Source: Amycolatopsis orientalis DSM 40040 = KCTC 9412
Lineage (GTDB): Bacteria > Actinomycetota > Actinomycetes > Mycobacteriales > Pseudonocardiaceae
Direction: 5' to 3'
DNA: 64,000 nt
NCBI RefSeq assembly: GCF_000478275.1
Contig: NZ_ASJB01000031.1
Location: forward strand, 21,850 to 85,849
The translations under genes were made by a program, and so were the position numbers. Below, in pieces: positions 1 to 8,153 of the stretch (the first letter of the stretch is position 1; every line of letters starts with the position of its first letter). Under the pieces are notes generated by a model that saw only the letters and a program-made list of their open reading frames with translations, searched no databases and had not been told where the DNA came from.

Positions 1-137
1 GACTCGTCGAATCTCGTACGGTTTCCTAGTCCAGCGCCAAGGCGACACTGGCGTCTGCGGAAACTTCACCCGCTGACCCACGCAACGTCGCGAACCCGTG
101 CCTGGACGGCCACGACAACACCGCCCAAGGGCAGGCG

Positions 138-518
138 TCAGGCGCGTGGGCGGACACGGTGAACCGACAGTGCGGCGTGAAGCTCATTCCTGAGTCGCTC
201 GTTGACCAACGCGAGATGCTGGATCTGAGCACAAGCCACGTCCAGTTGTGCGCGCAGGTCGAGGATCTCGCGCCGCAGCCGGAGTATCTCGCTGCTGCGG
301 TCATCGGTGTGGGACGGACGAGCCGGAGTGCTCGATGTCGGCAGTCCGGTAACGAGGTCGTCGACGATGGCTGGGAAGTGCCGCCGGAAGGTCGTGTTGG
401 ACAGCCCGACCGCCCGTGCGAGGGCAAGCACGCTCACCCGCGTGCCGGGTTCGGCGCGCAAGGTGCCGAGGCGCGCGAGGACCTCCTCCGTGCTGGGCAG
501 GTCAATGTGACGGCTCAT
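138..518 (-). CDS. TnpC-like small DNA-binding/coiled-coil protein of the recombinase module
   Basis: 126 aa. The N-terminal half carries an HTH-like stretch (LALARAVGLSNTTFRRHFP, about residues 31-49). The C-terminal half (about 75-115) is a heptad-rich predicted coiled coil. It is the last gene of a four-gene minus-strand operon, and its ATG overlaps the TGA of the upstream recombinase (ATGA at 515-518). Length, position and architecture match TnpC of Tn554-type transposons (about 125 aa), an accessory factor for recombinase-driven transposition. The family assignment is inference from context and size; the HTH and coiled coil are visible. Nothing was recognised in the 137 bases beyond it. 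Confidence 0.75.
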   Translation of the reverse strand: MSRHIDLPSTEEVLARLGTLRAEPGTRVSVLALARAVGLSNTTFRRHFPAIVDDLVTGLPTSSTPARPSHTDDRSSEILRLRREILDLRAQLDVACAQIQHLALVNERLRNELHAALSVHRVRPRA

Positions 519-2593
519 GTGTCCTCCAGCGGGGGCTGGCCGAGAAGGCGGGCGATTCCGTCTCGCCGCCGTTCGAGCCGGTCGAGCAGCAACGGTGGAA
601 GAACTCCCCGGCGCAGTTCGGTCTTTAGCCGGATGATCTCGTCATCGAGGGCGCGGGCGTTGTCACGGGTGACAGCGACATTGGCGCATTCGAGGGGTTG
701 GCACCGGCCGAGTTTCGGCTGTGTCGGCTCATCCGCAGCAAGTTTCGTGCCCTGCAAGCACCGGGCAGTGCCGGGGGTGAATACGCAAGTGCTGTAGGTA
801 CCGGGGTACACCTGTGGGTCGTGGCGTGCCAAGAACCGGTGGGCACGGGCCCGGTCGGTCACCACGTGACCGGGAAAGCCCTGGGCATGTGCGAAGTCAG
901 CGAGCCGGTCACGTGCTTCCCTGGCAGCGGGCCCGCCAAGGATCTCATGGTCGTAGCCAGTGGCAAGATCCATGAGCTGTTCGCCACGCGCGAGTGCCTG
1001 TTCCGTCTCGACCTCGGCACGGAATCCCGCCCGGGAAGTTCCGGCGTAGCCTTCGAACATCTGGATGCCGTGGTGCTGGTACTGGATGGCACCGGCGATG
1101 GAACCTCCGGGGCGACGGGCGATGAACCAGGCCAGCGTTCGGCGGAACTGGCTGCCCCGTATACGGAACACCCTGCCGCCGACAGCGGGGATCGCGTCGT
1201 CGCGGCCGTGAGCGGCGCAGTAGGAGCTGATCCATGCGACGAGTTCGTTGATTGAGGCGTTGCTGGTGGAGGTCGTGATGACCTCGGCCGGCCCCGTACG
1301 CGCCCGGTTGCGTGGCGCGGAGAACAGCATGTCCTCATCGGAGGGCAGCAGCCGCTCAAGCACGGCCACCGCCCGAGCGGCGGATGCACCCACCACCCAG
1401 GTCGCCAGTTCGCCAGCGGGGTCGGCGGCGCGCTTGAAGGTGCGACTGGCAACCTTCCACCGGTACGGGCGTCCATCAGCGTCGGCGGACACGGTGACCG
1501 CACCACGCCTGAGATGTTTGATCTCCGAATCGCGCATCCCCGAAAGGAACGCGATCACCACGTGGCAGGCGGCCCTCAGCTGCCGGATCAGGATGTCGGC
1601 TGACAAGAACGGGTGCAATGTCGCGATCCCGTCGGCCCACCGTCTGCCGTCCAGCTGCCCGGAACACTCACGGACAAGCCAGGTGTGCGAGGTGAGCCCG
1701 ACCTGGCCGGCGGTAGCGTGGATCATCGCCATCCAGCCTGGATTGTTGCGTAGCCGGGTCGGGCCCGCGGCGATCTGCGTGGCGATGTAGCGCGTGTTGG
1801 GCAGCCCGTTGCGCCCGGGCAGTGGCGTGCCGGTGTCGACCTGCGCGCGCAGGTACTGTGCCAGCCGGTCTTCGACAACAGCGGCCGAGGTGCGGTCGTG
1901 GTGGGCCGATGCGCTGTTCTCGTACACATCACGGGCGTACGCGGCAGTAAGGATGTCGTCGGCGAAGTCGTCGACGAACCGCAGGCACCAGCGCAGCAAC
2001 GGCGCAAGGACCACTTCCGGAATCCGGTCGGTGCTGTTCTCGCCTGACGTTCGTAGGGTGGCGTACCAGCCGGATACGTAGCGAGGGTCGATCGTCAGTG
2101 CGTCGCTGAGCTTGCTGCGGTAGCGCCACAGCAACCCGACCGAGGTGTGGGCGCAGCCGCGCACGGGTACGGACATGCCGGATTCAGTCAGACTGTGGTC
2201 GTAGCGCACCAAGTCCTCAGCTGTCAACGTCCTCAGTGGACGCGCACTTCCTGGGATGTCGTCTGCACTGAGCCAGGTAAGGAACCTTTTCAACCTGTGG
2301 AAGTGCGAGCGGATTGTCGTGACGGCCTGCGGTTGCTCACCTGTTGGCGGCTCTCCGGAGAGCAGTTCACGGACAAGCTGCTTCACGAGACTCCGGTAGG
2401 CGTCGGGGATCTGTCCAAAGTTCAGGCGGAGGCTCTTGACGTGGCTTTGCAGGACCGCCGGTGTCAGATCCCAGACCACGTCGTCGACACGCGCGGTCGT
2501 CTCCAAGGTCACGCCGGGCCGGAGCGTGCGTCCACACAGGACGAATACGTTTCCAGCGCCGAAGGGTTCGGCGAGGTTTTCGGCGATGGTCAC
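515..2593 (-). CDS. Tyrosine-recombinase-like protein, third of three
   Basis: 692 aa if it starts at the GTG at 2593, which overlaps the preceding TGA (GTGA, 2590-2593). The frame stays open further upstream, but that extension is Arg/Pro-rich shadow sequence. The C-terminal half looks like a diverged tyrosine-recombinase core: an Arg in SGMRDSEIKHLRRGAV, QFRRTLAWFIAR where HxxR is expected, and a candidate nucleophile Tyr in IQMFEGYAG. A Cys-rich tail follows (CVF, RCLQ, RCQPLECANV). The canonical His of box II is missing, so catalysis may differ or be lost. It probably acts together with the two recombinases encoded upstream. Confidence 0.8.
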   Translation of the reverse strand: MTIAENLAEPFGAGNVFVLCGRTLRPGVTLETTARVDDVVWDLTPAVLQSHVKSLRLNFGQIPDAYRSLVKQLVRELLSGEPPTGEQPQAVTTIRSHFHRLKRFLTWLSADDIPGSARPLRTLTAEDLVRYDHSLTESGMSVPVRGCAHTSVGLLWRYRSKLSDALTIDPRYVSGWYATLRTSGENSTDRIPEVVLAPLLRWCLRFVDDFADDILTAAYARDVYENSASAHHDRTSAAVVEDRLAQYLRAQVDTGTPLPGRNGLPNTRYIATQIAAGPTRLRNNPGWMAMIHATAGQVGLTSHTWLVRECSGQLDGRRWADGIATLHPFLSADILIRQLRAACHVVIAFLSGMRDSEIKHLRRGAVTVSADADGRPYRWKVASRTFKRAADPAGELATWVVGASAARAVAVLERLLPSDEDMLFSAPRNRARTGPAEVITTSTSNASINELVAWISSYCAAHGRDDAIPAVGGRVFRIRGSQFRRTLAWFIARRPGGSIAGAIQYQHHGIQMFEGYAGTSRAGFRAEVETEQALARGEQLMDLATGYDHEILGGPAAREARDRLADFAHAQGFPGHVVTDRARAHRFLARHDPQVYPGTYSTCVFTPGTARCLQGTKLAADEPTQPKLGRCQPLECANVAVTRDNARALDDEIIRLKTELRRGVLPPLLLDRLERRRDGIARLLGQPPLEDT

Positions 2594-4404
2594 GGTATCT
2601 CCCAGGGCGCTTCGGCTAGATCCAGCGGAACCGGGCCATCGGAATGGGCCTCGGCGTGCTGCAGCTGCGCTGGAGTGAATTTCGGGAGGATGTCGTGCTG
2701 GATCGCGACCCAGGCCGGGCCGTAGCGCGCCCACCAGTCGTCCTCGGCGAGCTGGCCTCGTCGGTCGGTTAGCGCGTGGTTGAGCGTGAGCAGGGCGGGA
2801 AGATGGGTATCGGTGATCAGGCAGTTGCCGCACTGGAAGCAGTCCAGCAAGCTCGGCGTGCGGCACGTCCTCCCGGTCGATGGCCGCTTCTGCAGGTCCC
2901 GGCAGGCAGACCACGGGCCCGCCGAGGCCTCGGCGGGAACCTCGCTGACAACGGCCAGGTGTTCGCCGGTGTCGCCCTGCCTCCTGCGGTAGCCGGCCAG
3001 CGCTGCGGCTTCGGCGGCGCCGAGACCGTCGGCGGTGACCTGCTCGGCCCACTCGAGCGTGGAGGGGTCACCGCGGAGGTAGTTCGTGAAAAGGACCGGG
3101 ACGGTGTTCGACCGGGCGGCGGTCGGCAGGTGACCGCCCACGGCGCGAGTGCGGCGTACCTCGACGCTGGTCCGCACCCGCCGCAGATCCACCGCCAGCG
3201 CCCTTGGCTGTCTCCCGGGTGCGGGATCGGCACAGAGGCCGCGCCGGGCAGCCCAGGCTGTCGGCGACGGAGCCGAGCTGAGTCGCGCGGCGAACGGTGC
3301 CTGGAACTCTGATGCGGTCTGTCTGGCTGTGCGCCGCACGGCCGGCCGCCAGATCACCCAGAACTGGCAGTGCCCGCTCAACGCGCGGGCACGCGACATC
3401 AGCCGATGAAGAAGCAGATACAGGCCGCCGGGCGTGTGCAGAGCACGGTGCCGAGGACCGATGTCCCAGGTGACCGTGTCGAACCAACCTCGCGCGCCAC
3501 GGCGGCGTTTGACCACGCGCGCCTCGATGGCCCGGTCACCGAGGCGCCGGTGCTCTGTAGGCAGTTCCTTGATGGTTTCGACGTTCCGGCCGCTCACAGC
3601 GACCACCAGCACCAGCAGCGGAGACAGGTCGGCCCAGGTGAGGAACAGGTGGCCGGCGAGGTCGGTTCGCTGGGCGGGAGTCAGCGGCTGGCCGTCCAGG
3701 GTTGTCGGCACCGTCGCGGTGTCGGCGATGCTGGCCAGTGCCATGGCGAGCCCGCGGTCGTCACCCTCGATCTCATCCGGGCTATCACGCCACCGGGCCA
3801 GAAGGTGTTCTCCGCGCTCGATCCGATGCTGGATCGCTGTGGCGTCGGCGCGCGCGGCCGCAACGAGTCGGGTGAACTCGCCCTCAGAGTAGCCGGGAAG
3901 CGCGGCACGGCGCGTATGCACAGCCCTCGTCGATAGCACGTCGGACACACCGCCCCGCAGCCGCGAACCCTCCGGCAGCCGCCGCAGCAAGCGCCGTAGT
4001 TCTGCCATTTCCGCTTGCGTGTTCGCCGCCGAGAGCGTCATGGACCGATGCTGTCGATACCGGCGCAGCTGTTGCACCGTCAGTGAGCCTGGGGCCGCAG
4101 GAGCGGAATGAAGCCCGCTCAGGTATCGCAGCAACCTCGCGCCGACGATCCACGCGCTGTTCGCCGATTCCCTGGTCCGCAGGCCGCCCGCCGGTCCGAT
4201 ACGTGCGGACAGCGCCTCAGCAAGCGGTCGATGCCATCCCGGGAGCGGCAACCCAGAGAAGTCCCATGTCCGTGTCCGACCGTCATCGCCCGTGAACTTC
4301 ACCTGGACCTCGCCGGTCATACCGCTGACCGGTTCCGGGGCGGCGTAGTCGCGGCCGGGTAGCGGCGCGTGCCTGCCTCTACCCGTGCTGCCTCGCCCTG
4401 TCAC
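2590..4404 (-). CDS. Tyrosine-recombinase-like protein, second of three (TnpB-like position)
   Basis: 604 aa from the GTG at 4404, which overlaps the TGA of the preceding gene (GTGA, 4401-4404), matching the other junctions of this operon. An ATG at 4320 is an alternative. An Arg in SGRNVETIKEL, the block LRRVRTSVEVRR and a Tyr in LFTNYLRGD have the spacing of tyrosine-recombinase catalytic boxes but are degenerate. The C-terminus has a compact Cys cluster (CFQCGNC) that could bind zinc. In Tn554-like elements the second gene is also a recombinase-fold protein required for transposition; that role is inferred here. Confidence 0.8.
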   Translation of the reverse strand: MTGRGSTGRGRHAPLPGRDYAAPEPVSGMTGEVQVKFTGDDGRTRTWDFSGLPLPGWHRPLAEALSARIGPAGGLRTRESANSAWIVGARLLRYLSGLHSAPAAPGSLTVQQLRRYRQHRSMTLSAANTQAEMAELRRLLRRLPEGSRLRGGVSDVLSTRAVHTRRAALPGYSEGEFTRLVAAARADATAIQHRIERGEHLLARWRDSPDEIEGDDRGLAMALASIADTATVPTTLDGQPLTPAQRTDLAGHLFLTWADLSPLLVLVVAVSGRNVETIKELPTEHRRLGDRAIEARVVKRRRGARGWFDTVTWDIGPRHRALHTPGGLYLLLHRLMSRARALSGHCQFWVIWRPAVRRTARQTASEFQAPFAARLSSAPSPTAWAARRGLCADPAPGRQPRALAVDLRRVRTSVEVRRTRAVGGHLPTAARSNTVPVLFTNYLRGDPSTLEWAEQVTADGLGAAEAAALAGYRRRQGDTGEHLAVVSEVPAEASAGPWSACRDLQKRPSTGRTCRTPSLLDCFQCGNCLITDTHLPALLTLNHALTDRRGQLAEDDWWARYGPAWVAIQHDILPKFTPAQLQHAEAHSDGPVPLDLAEAPWEIP

Positions 4405-5879
4405 CACGCGGACTTCCCCGTGGTCGACTGGGCCGAGCGGTGGGGATCTGCCCAGTCGTCCGGCACGAGTGCTTGGCGGGTCTGCATCTCCAGCTCTGCC
4501 AAGGTGTGCAGGTAGATCTGAGTGGTCACGATCGACCGATGCCCCAGCCGCTGCCGCACCCAGTCCAGCGGATCACCGAACACCCGGACGTAGTGCCCGC
4601 GCTGCTCCGGTGTCAGTTCGGCGAGAGCCGCCACGTGCCCTCTTTGAAGTTGCTCCAGCGTGATCACTGCGAACGAGTGCCGCAACATGTGCGCATGTGC
4701 CGTCACGTCCAGCCCGGCTGTCTGGCATCGGGAGTTGGCGGTGGCGAACATCTTCTTCCACAGATCGGGCGACAGGGGCAGTCCACGCTCGCTCAGCCAC
4801 AACGCCGCCGGTTCCCACCCCGCGTCCGTCTCGACCAACAGCTGAAGACGTTGCTGTGCCGAAAGATTCGCCAGCCGCACCCGTCGCCGCCCGCAAGCAC
4901 CCCGGGCCCAGTCGGGCCGCCCGGCTTCGATCAGCAACGCGCCCTCGCCAAGGCGGTATCGGCCGGCGGCGCGAGCTCGTTCGATGACCTCTCTCCGGTC
5001 GCATTCCGCATAGTCCGTGAGATCGGAACCGACCGACCTCGGCACGTACACCGTGCGTGCCGATCCGCCCTTGGCGATCGCGGCAGGCAGCCAGAACGTG
5101 GAGAAGTCCAGCTCACTGCTCTTACCGGGAACCTCACTAACCAGCAACGCGGACTGCTCGGCCAACCGCAGCCCTGTCCGGATCATCAAGTCGCAGAACA
5201 CGGCATTGCGAGCCGCCCACCGGCCGCGGAAACTCGACCGCGGTAGCCCCTCGACGTCAAATCCCCGGACGCCCACGTCGCGCCACTGCCGATAGGAACT
5301 AATCGGCAACCATCGCACCGGTGTCGCACCCACGTCACGGGCGTAGGTAGCTGGGCGTTGCTCGTCCAAAGTCGACCGCCGAGCCCGGTCTGCCTCGCGA
5401 GGACCTGGTCGCCGGAAAGCTTGAGGAATCGGGTGCACCCGGACATGACCGGCTTGAACCGCCCACCGGTAGAACTGGTTCACCGCAGCGAGTTCGCGAT
5501 TCCACGTCGTACCGGCCACCAGCGGTCCCGCCGGGTCATACCGGCGCCAATGCAGATAAGCCAGGTGATCGTCCTCGGTGACGCCCAACCACGAGCGCTG
5601 CATGCGTGATGCCCACAAGAAGGTTAAGAACGCAGCAAGGTCTCGCGCGTACCCATGCTGCGTCCTCGGCGACGCGGTCCGCATGCGCGGACTCCGGAAG
5701 AAGTCATTCAACCGCACGTCGTAGGCCAACGAAGGCGACAACAGGTATGGCATCCCTGCCCACACGTCAACCTCGCGCATACGAGTCGACCAATCACCGT
5801 CGCGCCCAAGGCACTGCAGCGCCTCAATCGACACCGTCGACGGGGTGAACCGAACCTGCCACCTGTTCAAGATCATCAT
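4401..5879 (-). CDS. Site-specific tyrosine recombinase, first gene of the module (TnpA-like)
   Basis: 492 aa. The full catalytic set is visible: Arg in LMIRTGLRLAEQSALLV, HMLRHSFAV (HxxR box), LGHRSIVTTQIYLH with the third-box His and the nucleophile Tyr. An N-terminal SAM-like core-binding domain precedes it (TQHGYARDLAAFLTFLW). It is the only one of the three recombinases here with an intact active site, so it probably does the strand cleavage. It starts at tandem ATGs (5877-5879 and 5874-5876) and leads the four-gene operon. Phage-type integrases usually stand alone, so the gene trio argues for a Tn554/recombinase-in-trio type transposon rather than a prophage. Confidence 0.9.
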   Translation of the reverse strand: MMILNRWQVRFTPSTVSIEALQCLGRDGDWSTRMREVDVWAGMPYLLSPSLAYDVRLNDFFRSPRMRTASPRTQHGYARDLAAFLTFLWASRMQRSWLGVTEDDHLAYLHWRRYDPAGPLVAGTTWNRELAAVNQFYRWAVQAGHVRVHPIPQAFRRPGPREADRARRSTLDEQRPATYARDVGATPVRWLPISSYRQWRDVGVRGFDVEGLPRSSFRGRWAARNAVFCDLMIRTGLRLAEQSALLVSEVPGKSSELDFSTFWLPAAIAKGGSARTVYVPRSVGSDLTDYAECDRREVIERARAAGRYRLGEGALLIEAGRPDWARGACGRRRVRLANLSAQQRLQLLVETDAGWEPAALWLSERGLPLSPDLWKKMFATANSRCQTAGLDVTAHAHMLRHSFAVITLEQLQRGHVAALAELTPEQRGHYVRVFGDPLDWVRQRLGHRSIVTTQIYLHTLAELEMQTRQALVPDDWADPHRSAQSTTGKSAW

Positions 5880-6572
5880 TAGTTGGCGATGATCCGGTCA
5901 CTGACCGCTTCCACACAAGTTGAACGCCACACCAACTCCACACCACACACGCTCTGCCGTGGGGGGAAGCCAGCGACAAACACTCGAACACCTGTACGGT
6001 TTACGCCGCCGATCCTGCCTTCGAGCCAGTTCGAAAGTCAATGTGACGGACCACGCTATCTGTCACCGGCGGCGTGTGGTGCTGCGCATCGTCTGTTGCG
6101 GGTCACCGTTGTTGTCGCCGGTTGACCACGGCAGTTGGCACCGCAGAGCCGGATCCCGCGTCCGCAACAGCGTGTCTGGATCGGTCGAGCGATGGTCGCG
6201 CCGTGCTGGAACTAGCCGCGCGTAAGGCGGGGAGCCATCGGCCAGTCCCTCGTCGATGAGGGGAAGCCGACTACGACCAACACCAACTACCATCCCACTG
6301 CTCAGCGGATCCCGCGTCAAACATAGGTCCACAGGTTCTGCTACAGCAGTCGCGACCGTGTTGGACAGCGACGCGTTCAAACACTGACCCGCCAGGGTCG
6401 GATCGGCGAGGCTGTCAGCCAGCTCCGCGCTCGTGTCGACATCGGCGATCTCTGGGCCGGTCAGGCGTTTGTTGACCTGCTTAGCGAGCAGAATCGGACC
6501 GATGGGGGGCACTCACCTACTGCTAAACAGGACTATCCTAAGAGGATCCATGGAATGTTTGATCGTTCGTGT
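5880..6572. other. 693-bp interval with one weak minus-strand ORF
   Basis: No gene is supported with confidence. A minus-strand GTG-initiated frame at 6063-6512 (149 codons) opens with a plausible protein-like stretch (PPIGPILLAKQVNKRLTG, then DVDTSAELADSLADPTLAG) and has AGGTGA right before the GTG. Its C-terminal half degrades into Arg/Thr-rich sequence, as in a truncated or frameshifted gene. The interval also lies just upstream of the recombinase operon, so it may hold its promoter and an element end. Confidence 0.3.
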
Positions 6573-7751
6573 TTACGGCGGCGTCTTTCCTGCGTCGTTT
6601 GACTTCTCACCACAAACAAAGACCCTAGCATCGTCGCGCAGTCCTATCAGGATTTCGGCGTTTTGCCGCATGACCAGTGGATCGTAGTCATGGTTTGCTT
6701 TCAGGGACGACACTTTGGTGAGCACGTCCTCGTCGGTCAGCTGGCTTAGCCATGCCGAGATCTGCTCCCTGCCCGGGGAGTCTTCGAGCTGATGGAGGAC
6801 GTCAACCATATCGACCCGAGCCGATGCCGCACTGAGGCGTTGTAAGTGACGTACAACGGCGGTCGTGGTTGACCCTGCCGCTATCGCGCGGCGTTCATCC
6901 TGATGTCCGACGCTGATCTTATAGCGGGCCGGCAATGGCGGGTCCGCTTGCTCGGTACCAGTGAGCAGGCGCGGCACCGCATGAACGCGGACCCAGCGGG
7001 AGATCTCGTCGAGCTCGTGCATCAGAACCGGCCACCGGCCCGTGCCGGGCCGGTTGATCCCCACAGTCGGGAACAGAGTGACAGCGACCTGGGCGCCCAG
7101 TGAGGTTTCCGCGATGACATCCCCGACACGCAAGGGTTCCTCCGGACGCGGCGACAGCTCCTGAAGGGAGCGGGGCAGCTGATCGTCGCGGTACATGGCC
7201 GCCAGGCGGACCGCCGTGATCGCGGGTGTCCGGTGCTTTGCGTGGTTCGTATGGAGTACCAGCCGGGCCAGCGGGTGCAATCGTGGGTCCGCGTGGTGGA
7301 AGGGCTGCAGGTCGGCGACGCGCCGATGAAGTTCGCCGCCCGCTCGCAGCGACACGGGGCCGTTGCTGGCTCGGTTCTTGGTCCACTGCTCGAACTTCTC
7401 GGGGGTTTCCGAGGCCGGCATGTCGACGAGCCGGGCCGCTTTCTCCTCCAGCGGCGCACCGTCGAGGTATTCGGCCTCGGCGAACAGTGCGTGCTCGAGC
7501 GCGGCCCGCAACGCCACGAGCACGTCCGCCACAAGCAGCGGCACCTTGCGAGGGATCGGGGCGACGTGGTCCACCACAGTGCGGCTCACCGCGTCTGCCC
7601 GAACTTCGTGTAAGCCGACTACACCCTCGGTTTGGGTCTGGTAGTCGAAGAGCAGATCGCTGATCTGCCCGATCAGCTCGTCGGCGTGCGACAGTGTCGC
7701 AGCGACGCCGAGATGATGCTCCGAGAGCCAGTCGTACACCGAGTCCACCAT
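6573..7751 (-). CDS. Conserved-looking hypothetical protein, 392 aa
   Basis: Soluble, mostly helical and acidic at the N-terminus, with no signal peptide or membrane segment. An early helical block (about residues 75-110, VLVALRAALEHALFAEAEYL) resembles helical HEPN-like or DNA-binding bundles, but no catalytic motif is obvious and I do not recognise the family. The start at 7751 is followed by a well-formed helix (VDSVYDWLSEHH). It stands alone between the recombinase module and a decayed NTPase gene. Codon use matches its neighbours. It is probably a real gene of unknown function. Confidence 0.75.
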   Translation of the reverse strand: MVDSVYDWLSEHHLGVAATLSHADELIGQISDLLFDYQTQTEGVVGLHEVRADAVSRTVVDHVAPIPRKVPLLVADVLVALRAALEHALFAEAEYLDGAPLEEKAARLVDMPASETPEKFEQWTKNRASNGPVSLRAGGELHRRVADLQPFHHADPRLHPLARLVLHTNHAKHRTPAITAVRLAAMYRDDQLPRSLQELSPRPEEPLRVGDVIAETSLGAQVAVTLFPTVGINRPGTGRWPVLMHELDEISRWVRVHAVPRLLTGTEQADPPLPARYKISVGHQDERRAIAAGSTTTAVVRHLQRLSAASARVDMVDVLHQLEDSPGREQISAWLSQLTDEDVLTKVSSLKANHDYDPLVMRQNAEILIGLRDDARVFVCGEKSNDAGKTPP

Positions 7752-7854
7752 CCTGCGACTTTACGCGGCCCCGTCGGCGATTGCCCGGAACACCGCGGGA
7801 GGAAACGGTGCCGGGGTCGCTCGAACCAAGGCAGCGAAGTCGGGTGGGCCGCTA

Positions 7855-8030
7855 CTAGGTGGTGACGTGGGCGACGTGGGCTGTGTCGTTGCCTACCTGG
7901 CGCAGCTGCGCCAGGTAGAGGCAGATGGCGTCGAAGACCAGGAGGGCGCCTTGGCCGAAAAGGCTGGACGGTGGACCGACGGTCGCAGGTTCGCCGTACT
8001 TGCGGTATTTGAGTGGCGGCCAGGATCAAA
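7855..8030 (-). pseudogene. C-terminal coding remnant of an unidentified gene
   Basis: The minus strand reads about 58 codons of protein-like sequence (SLFGQGALLVFDAICLYLAQ, continuing to TAHVAHVTT) ending at TAG (7855-7857). An in-frame TGA lies just upstream, so no complete gene is possible. It looks like the tail of a lost gene. The same bases contain a perfect 26-bp palindrome. Family unknown. Confidence 0.35.
7893..7918. repeat. Perfect 26-bp palindrome
   Basis: The sequence is its own reverse complement across 26 bases, centred between 7905 and 7906 (core GGCGCAGCTGCGCC). It sits downstream of the frameshifted XRE-NTPase gene and upstream of nothing on the plus strand. It could be a terminator-like structure, a dimeric protein site or a chance feature of coding DNA. 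There is no T-tract on either side, which argues against a classical terminator. Confidence 0.7.
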
Positions 8031-8153
8031 AGGACCGTGGGCGCGGTCTCGGCAGGCGGAGGCGGGATCGCTGGTCACGGCAAGGACACGGCCCCGGAGC
8101 GGATGGCCTCCTGTTCGGCGCGGAAGGTGCCGGCGGGGGGGGCAAGTCGCCCC

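Noticed and set aside
515..3052. Longer form of the third recombinase gene (845 codons)
   Set aside because: The N-terminal 153 codons are Arg/Pro-rich and overlap the upstream recombinase; the GTG at 2593 fits the operon's 4-nt overlap pattern.
138..5879. Prophage integrase or integrative conjugative element
   Set aside because: Three recombinases plus TnpC-like protein fit a transposon; no excisionase, replication, FtsK/Tra or phage structural genes were seen in the window.
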